NCBI GenBank assembly: GCA_002329385.1
Contig: DCTR01000034.1
Location: 58,679-69,063, forward strand
Reading direction: 5' to 3'
From: Candidatus Shapirobacteria bacterium UBA1435
Lineage (GTDB): Bacteria; Patescibacteriota; Microgenomatia; UBA12405
Length of the DNA stretch: 10,385 nt
Part shown: positions 1-6,219 of the stretch, one piece after another
How positions within the stretch are numbered: the stretch's first letter is position 1
Layout of the letters: each line of letters opens with the position of its first letter
Position numbers and translations under genes: made by a program
The notes under the pieces: generated by a model
The model's database searches: none
Seen by the model: only the letters and a program-made list of their open reading frames with translations
Told to the model about the DNA's origin: nothing

Positions 1-515
1 CCCACAAAAATGTGGAAACGCTTATCCAAGCCTACTGCCACCTTCAAAGGAAATTTCCTTCCCTGAGGCTGACTCTGGCTGGCAAAAAAACTCTATACCT
101 CCCAATAATTCTCCAAAAAATATCTTCCTTACCCGCTCCCTGCCGGCAGGGAATAACCATCAAAACCTCTTTCCCCACCCACCAACTTTCCCTTCTTCAC
201 CGATCCTCCACCATTTTTGTCATGCCCTCCTCCCAGGAAAGCTTAAGTCTGGCCTCGCTGCACAGCCTGGCCTTTGGTCGCCCGATTGTCGTCTCCTCAA
301 TCCCCGCCCTCAAGGAACTTGTCAAAAAAACCAAAGCCGGTCTGGTTTTTAGAACCGGCGATCACCGTGATTTGTCGGTTAAAATTGATTCTCTTTTATC
401 TCGCCCCAAACTATATCGTCGCCTAGCGCAAAACGGTTGTCGATCTGTCAAAAAAGATTATACTTGGGATAGAATAGGTAAAAAATTATGCCAAAAATTA
501 TCGTCATTATCTTAG
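1..515 (+). CDS. GT4-family glycosyltransferase, C-terminal part (5' truncated by window edge)
   Basis: This is the nucleotide-sugar-binding half of a GT-B fold, GT4-type glycosyltransferase (Glycos_transf_1 domain), which should transfer a sugar in the cytoplasm. The frame is open to the window edge. Codons before the GTG at 12 read H-K-N-V-E-T-L-I-Q-A, the usual donor-domain KN-x-x-x-LI helix, so that GTG is an internal Val and the true start lies upstream. Further on come the beta-strand LRLTLAGKK and the donor loop FVMPSSQESLSLASLHSLAFGRP. The family E-x7-E pair is broken here: Glu76 (numbered from the GTG) is present, but the second position is His84. A PCRQG peptide (residues 43-47) is encoded by a perfect palindrome in a variable loop. 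The gene ends in TAG and overlaps the DUF192 gene by 28 nt. The acceptor and the sugar cannot be predicted. Confidence 0.85.
   Translation, partial: HKNVETLIQAYCHLQRKFPSLRLTLAGKKTLYLPIILQKISSLPAPCRQGITIKTSFPTHQLSLLHRSSTIFVMPSSQESLSLASLHSLAFGRPIVVSSIPALKELVKKTKAGLVFRTGDHRDLSVKIDSLLSRPKLYRRLAQNGCRSVKKDYTWDRIGKKLCQKLSSLS
137..152. repeat. Perfect 16-bp GC-rich palindrome inside the GT4 gene
   Basis: TCCCTGCCGGCAGGGA reads identically on both strands over all 16 bases and is embedded in the coding frame, where it contributes Pro-Cys-Arg-Gln-Gly. The flanking bases (C136, A153) do not extend the symmetry. I recall similar CTGCCGGCAG-cored palindromes, and the short peptides they encode, as dispersed elements in CPR genomes. 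That recollection cannot be checked here. No second full copy was seen in the window. Confidence 0.6.
476..479 (+). promoter_or_regulatory. Weak ribosome binding site for the DUF192 gene
   Basis: AGGT lies 8 nt before the ATG at 488, inside the end of the upstream GT4 gene. It is a partial Shine-Dalgarno match and the only plausible one in front of any start in this window. It supports the choice of ATG 488. Confidence 0.35.
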
Positions 516-955
516 TCGTCTTTTTGGCCTTAATCTTCTATTTTCGGCTACGGCCACCCTCTTCCCCACCCACAAAATCCATTACCATCAATATCAACAA
601 TCAATCTTTTTCTCTTGAAATCGCCAAAACTGTCAACCAAAAAACCAAAGGGCTTTCAAAAAGATCGTCACTTGATCCAAATCAAGGCATGATTTTTGTT
701 TTTGACTCCGAGGGCGCCAGGCCTTTCTGGATGAAAGACACTCAAATCGATTTGGATATCATTTGGCTTGATTCAAAAGGTAAAATAGTCACCATCCACA
801 CCGCCAAATCCCAACCACCAGACACCCGACTTTCCGACTACCGAATCTACCAAAATACCCTCCCAGCCCAATACGTCATCGAACTTAACGCTGGCACCGC
901 CTCCAGACTTGGGCTAGCCACCGGCCACACTATTAATCTCCCTCACCCTCTGTAA
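488..955 (+). CDS. Membrane-anchored DUF192 (COG1430) protein
   Basis: A 155-residue protein with a single N-terminal hydrophobic helix (about residues 3-21), a Pro/Ser linker (23-29) and a DUF192 domain from about residue 31. Family hallmarks are visible in order: the KGLSKRSSLDPNQGMIFVF segment (GM at 67-68), FWMKDT (80-85), the DLDIIWLD strand (88-95), then YVIELNAG (129-136) and GLATGHTI. There is no lipobox Cys after the helix, so a signal-anchor with the domain outside the membrane is more likely than a lipoprotein. DUF192 has no established biochemical role. Its position among glycosyltransferases may reflect operon packing, not a glycan function. The start overlaps the preceding gene by 28 nt, is followed directly by the hydrophobic helix, and has a weak AGGT upstream. 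Confidence 0.88.
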   Translation: MPKIIVIILVVFLALIFYFRLRPPSSPPTKSITININNQSFSLEIAKTVNQKTKGLSKRSSLDPNQGMIFVFDSEGARPFWMKDTQIDLDIIWLDSKGKIVTIHTAKSQPPDTRLSDYRIYQNTLPAQYVIELNAGTASRLGLATGHTINLPHPL

Positions 956-957
956 TC

Positions 958-1905
958 ATGGTCTCCTACAGCATCGCCATCCCCAATTTCAACGGCAGCA
1001 AGTTTCTCTCCGCTTGTTTGAAATCGCTTTTATCGAGCCTAAAACACGCCAAAATCCAAACTTTCGAGATTATCTTAATCGACAACGCTTCTTCAGACGA
1101 TAGCCCTCAACTTTTTTTAGAATTTATCCGAAAAAACAAAATTAAAAGGCATCGTCTTATCCGCCTTGATCGCAATTATGGCTTTTCTAAGGCAGTAAAT
1201 ACCGGTATCCAATCGGCAAAGTACAAACATATCGTTCTTCTCAACAATGATATTGTTTTTGATCGGCAATGGTTCTACTTCATCACTAAAAACATCCAAA
1301 GTAACCCTCATCGCCGGGTTGCTGTCTTCTCTGGAACGATCCTCAACTACGACGGTTCTAAATACGAATCCCAGGGCTTAAGCTATCAATACTCCGGTAA
1401 ATGTCTTAACATCAACAACCAGAAACCTTTCACTCCTCGTTCTCTTGACCATCTTCCCCCCTCTACAGTTTGGGGCAGCTCTGCCGCTGTCGCCGTCTAC
1501 CGACGCCAGATCTTTGATCATGTCGGGATGTTTGACGAAGACTTCTTTGCTTACGAGGAAGATGTTGATTTATGTCTCCGGCTGAACAATTCGGGATATA
1601 AAACTTTATATATCCCCCAAGCCATCGCCTATCACTATGGCGGTGGCACTTCTTCAACCATGGGCAACTTTCGCCAACGGATGGATGCCAAAAATTGGTT
1701 CTATATTATCATCAAAAACTACCGCCTTTCTGACTTGATTAAAAACCTTCCCGCCATTTTCCTCGAGCGTCTGCGCAATCTCTCCGGCCTGATCAAAGCC
1801 ACACCCCCTCGCGACATCTTACCATCGCTGATCTCCACCTATTTTACTGTCATCGCCAATTTCCCCAGAATGATAAAAAAACGCCAAATAAATGAAAAAA
1901 AATAA
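958..1905 (+). CDS. GT2-family glycosyltransferase (WbbL/rhamnosyltransferase-like)
   Basis: A 315-residue GT-A fold enzyme that should transfer a sugar from a nucleotide donor to a growing glycan on the cytoplasmic membrane face. It shows the N-terminal strand YSIAIPNFNGSKFL (4-17) and the uracil/thymine-binding IDNASSDDS (41-49). The metal-binding motif is NND (96-98) in place of DxD. A mid-domain WGSSAAVAVYRR follows, then the acceptor/catalytic block FFAYEEDVDLCLRL (196-209) and the His-Gly loop YHYGGGTSS (225-233). The C-terminal part (from about 240) is basic with hydrophobic helices and probably lies on the membrane. The gene begins 2 nt after the DUF192 stop with no Shine-Dalgarno, which suggests translational coupling. 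It overlaps the following gene by 14 nt. The family is certain. The specific sugar (rhamnose by analogy with WbbL/RfbN) is only a guess. Confidence 0.9.
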   Translation: MVSYSIAIPNFNGSKFLSACLKSLLSSLKHAKIQTFEIILIDNASSDDSPQLFLEFIRKNKIKRHRLIRLDRNYGFSKAVNTGIQSAKYKHIVLLNNDIVFDRQWFYFITKNIQSNPHRRVAVFSGTILNYDGSKYESQGLSYQYSGKCLNINNQKPFTPRSLDHLPPSTVWGSSAAVAVYRRQIFDHVGMFDEDFFAYEEDVDLCLRLNNSGYKTLYIPQAIAYHYGGGTSSTMGNFRQRMDAKNWFYIIIKNYRLSDLIKNLPAIFLERLRNLSGLIKATPPRDILPSLISTYFTVIANFPRMIKKRQINEKK

Positions 1906-3313
1906 TCTCGCCCTCTCCGTCATCGTCATCGCCCAGATCACTCTCTTTCTCTTTCTCCGGTACTACAAAATATCTGAATCACTTTTTTTCTTCAACGATA
2001 TCGGTCGGGACTATCTCGTTCTTCAAAACTGGCACGACACCGGCAAACCACCCCTGCTCGGGCCCCAAAATTCTGCCATGCCCTTTAATCAAAGCGCTCT
2101 GTACTTTTATCTCCTCTATCCCTTTTTCTTAATCACCAACCAATCACCCTTATCCAGCCTCCACTCACTGTCATTGTTTTACCTTGCCAGCTTCCTCTTC
2201 GGTCTGTTCGTTCTAAGGCATCACCCGAAAATGCAAAAGGTGCTTCTGGTCTCCTTTTTTCTTGTCACTATCCATCCTCAATACATCATCCAGGGCAGAT
2301 ATGTTTGGAACCCGTCATTTGCCACCCCTCCCATAATCTGCGCCATTATCAGTCTTTTTCTCTACCTCGAGCACAAGAAAAATAATCTGCTTATCCTCCT
2401 TTCCCTCTCCGTAGCCCTGGCTGTTTCCTTCACCTATTCCGTCATTCCCTTTTGCCTGGCCATTTGCCTTTTGGCCTTCCTGTCCACCACCAAAAAAACC
2501 AAATTTCTTTTGTCTCTGGCAGTCTCTTTAGGGATTTTTAATTTGCCGACCTTAGCCTTCGAAATCAGGCACAAATTTACCCTCACTAGGGCATTGTTTA
2601 CTGTCACCGCTCCCACTCAAACCAACCTCTCCGCTACCGAAAAGCTCGTCAGTCTCTCGACCCACCTTTTTGGCCTGCCCTCAATCCTCCCCATCCTTGT
2701 CATTGTTCTCATTTTTATTTTTCTTTTCTTCCGCAAAAATCATCCATCCGACCTTACCTCAAAAATCATCCCAGCCGCCTTTCTTCTTACTCTGTTTTTC
2801 AACCTCCTTTTGCCCTTTGCCATTCAGTCGCATTATATTTTCGCCTATACCAGTTTACTTTTTGTCTTTATCTCCCTTTCCCCCGCCACCACGCTTATTT
2901 TATCTACCCTACTTCTTTCCGTTTTCTGCCTTCACCCAAACCGTCTTGGCGGGTATTTCCAAAAGGCTCCACGCACCTATCGGCAAATGTTGTCGTGTTT
3001 TAGTCAACTGTGTCTCCACGAAAAGCAACCTCTTTTCGTCGCCGTCCAATCGGCCTACCATCCTTATCATTACGGCCCCGAACATCGCTACCTGCTCAAA
3101 AATGCCGGCTGTCAGGTCATCAATATCGAAAATTCTCCCAACGACGCCAATCATATGGCGCTTATTGTCGATGGGGGAGAATACGACCCCCAAAACACCC
3201 GATTCTACGAACTCGACCTATTCGGGCCGTCAATAGTCCACAAAACCTACCCTTGCCTTGACAACTTCAAAGCCCTTATTCTTGCCCGCCAGCCCAGCTC
3301 AACACCCAAATAA
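1892..3313 (+). CDS. Polytopic GT-C (GT39-like) glycosyltransferase with external C-terminal domain
   Basis: A 473-residue membrane protein with about ten to eleven hydrophobic segments (roughly 6-24, 68-83, 93-108, 116-133, 143-159, 165-198 as one or two, 204-219, 264-280, 292-309, 314-346). Just after TM1 comes FNDIGRDYLV (34-43), with acidic residues D36 and D40 where GT-C enzymes carry their catalytic Asp in the first external loop. PLLGPQNS (54-61) and WNPSF (139-143) follow; I recognise these from ArnT/PMT-like GT39 proteins of CPR bacteria. Known relatives use polyprenyl-phosphate sugars on the outer membrane face, and that role here is inferred. Residues about 350-473 form a non-membrane tail rich in Tyr, His and Asp, with Cys at 369, 374, 407 and 455. 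The gene overlaps the GT2 gene by 14 nt and has no Shine-Dalgarno. It is the last gene before the first promoter-containing gap. Confidence 0.75.
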   Translation: MKKNNLALSVIVIAQITLFLFLRYYKISESLFFFNDIGRDYLVLQNWHDTGKPPLLGPQNSAMPFNQSALYFYLLYPFFLITNQSPLSSLHSLSLFYLASFLFGLFVLRHHPKMQKVLLVSFFLVTIHPQYIIQGRYVWNPSFATPPIICAIISLFLYLEHKKNNLLILLSLSVALAVSFTYSVIPFCLAICLLAFLSTTKKTKFLLSLAVSLGIFNLPTLAFEIRHKFTLTRALFTVTAPTQTNLSATEKLVSLSTHLFGLPSILPILVIVLIFIFLFFRKNHPSDLTSKIIPAAFLLTLFFNLLLPFAIQSHYIFAYTSLLFVFISLSPATTLILSTLLLSVFCLHPNRLGGYFQKAPRTYRQMLSCFSQLCLHEKQPLFVAVQSAYHPYHYGPEHRYLLKNAGCQVINIENSPNDANHMALIVDGGEYDPQNTRFYELDLFGPSIVHKTYPCLDNFKALILARQPSSTPK

Positions 3314-3329
3314 ACAAAATTAGTTAAAA

Positions 3330-3335
3330 TATACT
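3330..3335 (+). promoter_or_regulatory. -10-like box placed for leaderless start of the first full GT4 gene
   Basis: TATACT matches the sigma-70 -10 consensus at five of six positions. It sits in the 28-nt gap after the GT-C stop. Six bases separate it from the ATG at 3342, so the conventional +1 falls exactly on the A of the ATG. No convincing -35 hexamer lies at the usual 16-18 nt spacing, though A/T-rich sequence precedes it. The sequence TATACTAAACCA-ATG closely resembles that at 5608-5623. Confidence 0.5.
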
Positions 3336-3341
3336 AAACCA

Positions 3342-4481
3342 ATGATCATTGGCATCGATGCTTCCTCCATTCCTTACCATACCGGTGTTTCCAACTACAC
3401 CCTAAATCTGATAAAAAACCTTATCGCTTTTCACTCTACCGACACCTACAAAATCTTTTATTCCTCACGCGGCCACCCCTTCCCCTCCGAACTCGAAAAA
3501 TACCGCTTTTATCCCAACGTCAAAATCTACCACTACCGGCTGCCCCTTGCCGTCCTTGAGTTTCTCTGGAACCGACTCCACCTTTTTCCAATCGAACTTT
3601 TTATTGGCAGATGCGATATTTTTCACACCTCCGATTGGACACAACCTCCATCCATTGCCGCCAGGCTAGTCACTACTGTTCACGACCTGGCTCCATTCGT
3701 CAACCCAAAGTGGCACCACCAGCAGGTGGTCGATGTTCATCGACGGAAGATGTCTCTGGCCCAAAAACATTGTGCCGCCTTTATTTGTGTCTCCAACAAC
3801 ACCAAAGACGACATTGTTCGTTTCTTTCCAAAAATAAATCAACAAAAAATTCATGTCGTCTATGAAGCCGCCGAAACCAAATACGCCAAATTCAAAAAAT
3901 TACCCAAGTCCTCACAAAACAAAAAAATCAAAATATTCAAATCGCACTACGAACTCGACAACTTCTTTCTCGCCCAAGCTACCCGCGAACCACGAAAAAA
4001 TCTCGACCGGCTTATTGCCGCCTTCAATATCTTTATTGACCGCCATCCGGATTCTACCGCCAAGCTGGCCATAGCCGGAAAATACGGCTGGGGAAAAGAT
4101 GTCATCCCCTCTCGGGATCATATTAAAATTCTTGGATTCGTTGCCGAAAAAGACATGGTGGTTCTCCACGCCAGCGCCCTCTGTCTTGTCTATCCGTCTC
4201 TCTATGAAGGTTTCGGCTTGCCAGTTGTCAAATCACTGACTGTCGGCACCCCGGTAATTACCAGCAATCTTTCCTCCCTCCCCGAAGTCGCCGACCACGC
4301 CGCTATCCTTGTCGACCCCTATTCGGTCGATGAAATTACCCGCGCCATGGAGGCAATTTACTTATCAACCGATCTACGGAGGCAATTGGCTCAAGCCGGG
4401 CTTCGCCATTCCAAACAGTTTAGTTGGCGTAAAACCGCCGCCCTTACTCATTTGATCTACCAGCAACTTGCTGTCAAATAA
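3342..4481 (+). CDS. GT4-family glycosyltransferase
   Basis: A 379-residue GT-B enzyme of full family length. The acceptor-side domain opens with MIIGIDAS and the glycine turn HTGVSNY (13-19). TTVHDLAPF (111-119) holds the conserved HDL, followed by ICVSNNTKDDI. The donor domain has REPRKNLDRLIAAF (215-228; the Arg-Lys pair contacts donor phosphates in this family), LAIAGKYGWG and GFVAEKDMVVLHASA. The donor loop YPSLYEGFGLPVVKSL carries Glu289, but the second E-x7-E position is Lys297 where relatives have Glu. The strand before EPRKN reads FFLAQAT in place of the usual YFLYVGT, losing the glycine. These changes may alter donor use or activity. The gene follows a -10-like box and its stop shares one base with the next ATG (TAATG). 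It is cytoplasmic or membrane-peripheral. The sugar is unknown. Confidence 0.9.
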   Translation: MIIGIDASSIPYHTGVSNYTLNLIKNLIAFHSTDTYKIFYSSRGHPFPSELEKYRFYPNVKIYHYRLPLAVLEFLWNRLHLFPIELFIGRCDIFHTSDWTQPPSIAARLVTTVHDLAPFVNPKWHHQQVVDVHRRKMSLAQKHCAAFICVSNNTKDDIVRFFPKINQQKIHVVYEAAETKYAKFKKLPKSSQNKKIKIFKSHYELDNFFLAQATREPRKNLDRLIAAFNIFIDRHPDSTAKLAIAGKYGWGKDVIPSRDHIKILGFVAEKDMVVLHASALCLVYPSLYEGFGLPVVKSLTVGTPVITSNLSSLPEVADHAAILVDPYSVDEITRAMEAIYLSTDLRRQLAQAGLRHSKQFSWRKTAALTHLIYQQLAVK

Positions 4482-5584
4482 TGATAATTGGCATTGACGG
4501 CAACGAGGCCAATGTTTCCCGTCGCGTCGGAGTCGGCCAGTTTGCCTTTCATATTCTCCAAAATCTTCACCGTCTTGACCATCATAATCGCTATATTGTC
4601 TATCTAAAAGACAAGCCCCTTCCCGACTTGCCTCCACCATCGGCAAGTTGGCAATATCAACACTTTGGCCCCCAAAAACTCTGGACAAAATTTGCCCTAC
4701 CACTTCATCTCTACCTTTCTTCTCAAAGACCAAAAATCTTCTTCTCCCCAAGTCATTATTCGCCTCACTTTTCTCCCGTTCCTACCATACCCACCATCCA
4801 CGATCTTGGCTACCTTCGCTTCCCTCAACAATTCACCTCCAAAGACCTCTACCAACTCTCAAACTGGACCCGCCGCTCACTTGCCAAGGCCAAACACATT
4901 GTCTGCGTTTCCAATTTCACCCGCACCGAAATCGAAAAAGTCTATTCCATCAACCGCCACAACATCACCGTTATCCCCAACGGTGTCGAACCATCCCCGC
5001 CGCACTTTTTATCCCCAAACGACGCCAAAATTCTCTCAAAATTCGCCATCAATCAGCCTTATTTTCTCTATCTTGGCACCCTCAAACCAAGTAAAAACAT
5101 CCCCTTTCTGATTCGCTCTTTCTCGCTATTCTCCCAGACCAATCCCAAATTCCAACTGGTAATCGCCGGCAAAAAGGGATGGCTCTTTGACGACATCTTC
5201 GCCACTGTCAAATCTGCCCGCATTGAGAACAAAGTAATCTTTACCGACTTTATCACCGAAGAGGAAAAATGGTCTCTATACCGTCAGGCATTTGCCTCGG
5301 TCATTCCCAGCCTCTACGAAGGCTTTGGTATTCCTGCCCTTGAATCAATGAGAGCCGACACGCCGGTAATCTGCTCCCGCATACCAGCTCTGGCCGAAGT
5401 TGTCGGCTCAAACGGTGTCTTCTTTAATCCCCAAAAACCACCAAGCCTTGTTGCCGCCTTCCAAAAAATTATCTCCCCAAAAACCCGCGCTAGCCAAATT
5501 ACCCACGGCCGCCAAAGGTCAAAAATTTTTAGTTGGGAAAATAGCGCCAAAAAGTTAGTTAATCTCTTTCAAAGCTACTCCTAA
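4481..5584 (+). CDS. GT4-family glycosyltransferase (intact E-x7-E)
   Basis: A 367-residue GT-B enzyme that starts like its upstream neighbour (MIIGIDGNEAN versus MIIGIDASS), so the two may be old tandem paralogues, though they differ through most of their length. Visible features are GVGQFAFHIL (17-26), PTIHDLGYLRFP (104-115) with the HDL motif, HIVCVSNFTRTEI (139-151) and VIPNGVEPSPP (164-174). The donor-site segment YLGTLKPSKNIPFLIRSF (197-214) comes next, followed by LVIAGKKGW. The donor loop PSLYEGFGIPALESM has the complete pair Glu280/Glu288. It therefore looks the most canonical of the three GT4 proteins here. The ATG overlaps the previous stop by one base with no Shine-Dalgarno, a re-initiation arrangement. 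It likely acts in the same pathway step series as its neighbour. The sugar is unknown. Confidence 0.92.
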   Translation: MIIGIDGNEANVSRRVGVGQFAFHILQNLHRLDHHNRYIVYLKDKPLPDLPPPSASWQYQHFGPQKLWTKFALPLHLYLSSQRPKIFFSPSHYSPHFSPVPTIPTIHDLGYLRFPQQFTSKDLYQLSNWTRRSLAKAKHIVCVSNFTRTEIEKVYSINRHNITVIPNGVEPSPPHFLSPNDAKILSKFAINQPYFLYLGTLKPSKNIPFLIRSFSLFSQTNPKFQLVIAGKKGWLFDDIFATVKSARIENKVIFTDFITEEEKWSLYRQAFASVIPSLYEGFGIPALESMRADTPVICSRIPALAEVVGSNGVFFNPQKPPSLVAAFQKIISPKTRASQITHGRQRSKIFSWENSAKKLVNLFQSYS

Positions 5585-5607
5585 AGTCAAAAACACCTTC
5601 CTTCCAG

Positions 5608-5613
5608 TATAAT
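5608..5613 (+). promoter_or_regulatory. Consensus -10 box next to the acetyltransferase ATG
   Basis: A perfect TATAAT lies in the 36-nt gap between the GT4 stop and the ATG at 5621. With standard spacing the transcript would begin at G5620 or A5621, giving a leader of zero or one base. A weak -35 candidate, AAGTCA (5584-5589, three of six consensus bases), precedes it at 18 nt. The block TATAATAAAC shares nine of ten bases with TATACTAAAC at 3330-3339. Confidence 0.6.
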
Positions 5614-5620
5614 AAACAAG

Positions 5621-6217
5621 ATGAAGGATAAAAACGGCAAAGTCCTAACTAACCACCAAATAATTAGCAAGGTCGCCAACCGATTTAATACCGTTGCTCT
5701 TGAGTTCTGGCTGATGGTTCTCCGATTTGTCGGTCACCTGCCTTTTCATTCTGTTAGGCAGATTTTCTACATTGCCTCCGGATTAAAAATGCCTTTTCTC
5801 CGCTCACATATCCATATGTGGGCCAACTTCTTTAATCCGGCCAACATCACCATCGGCACAGGCACCATTATCGGCGATCACTGCTTCCTTGACGGTCGCG
5901 ACCTGCTTATTATCGGTAATCACGTCAATATCGCCAGTCAGGTTCTGATCTATAACGACGAACACGACATAAACTCGCCCGGTTTTGGCAATTCTTTCGG
6001 TAAAGTTATTATTGACGACTACGTTTTTGTTGGTCCAAGGGCAATTATCTTACCCGGTGTCCATATCGGTAGGGGAGCGGTCGTCGCCGCTGGTGCCATC
6101 GTCACTAAAGACATTCCTCCCTTTGAGGTCTGGGGAGGAGTCCCAGCCAAAAAAATCACTGATCGTCAACTAACCAAACCGGAATACCGCCTCGGTCGAC
6201 CCATGCTGTTTCAATAA
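5621..6217 (+). CDS. Left-handed beta-helix (hexapeptide) O-acetyltransferase, MAT/WbbJ-like
   Basis: A 198-residue acyltransferase that should move an acetyl group from acetyl-CoA to a sugar hydroxyl of the glycan or its precursor. Hexapeptide-repeat turns of the left-handed beta-helix run from about residue 72: ITIGTGTIIGDHCFL, LLIIGNHVNIASQVLI, then VIIDDYVFVGPRAIILPGVHIGRGAVVAAGAIV. The excursion loop YNDEHDINSPGF (111-122) carries His115 at the position of the catalytic His of maltose/galactoside acetyltransferases. The closing segment PPFEVWGGVPAKKI (166-179) is the CoA-binding end typical of this family. The N-terminal 65 residues are an amphipathic or hydrophobic extension (FWLMVLRFVGHLPF at 29-42), unlike the usual maltose acetyltransferase leader, and may bind the membrane. 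The gene starts right after a TATAAT box without a Shine-Dalgarno. Its stop is 2 nt before the next ATG. Confidence 0.9.
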   Translation: MKDKNGKVLTNHQIISKVANRFNTVALEFWLMVLRFVGHLPFHSVRQIFYIASGLKMPFLRSHIHMWANFFNPANITIGTGTIIGDHCFLDGRDLLIIGNHVNIASQVLIYNDEHDINSPGFGNSFGKVIIDDYVFVGPRAIILPGVHIGRGAVVAAGAIVTKDIPPFEVWGGVPAKKITDRQLTKPEYRLGRPMLFQ

Positions 6218-6219
6218 AT

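Noticed and set aside
12..14. GTG at 12 as the start of the first glycosyltransferase
   Set aside because: The codons before it (H-K-N) continue the conserved KN-x-x-x-LI donor-domain motif, and a full GT4 needs an N-terminal domain of about 170-200 residues upstream.
2670..3236. Long open frame with Pro/Ser/Phe-rich product inside the first GT-C gene
   Set aside because: It is an out-of-frame shadow of a strongly supported membrane-protein gene. Pyrimidine-rich sequence naturally yields stop-poor alternative frames.
3314..3341. Rho-independent terminator after the first GT-C gene
   Set aside because: The gap has no G/C stem followed by a T run. The same holds for 5585-5620, so the three groups may still be partly co-transcribed.
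5805..5820. Inverted repeat CACATAT-cc-ATATGTG inside the acetyltransferase gene
   Set aside because: Seven-base arms with a 2-nt centre are expected about once by chance in 10 kb, and the bases encode an ordinary SHIHMW segment.
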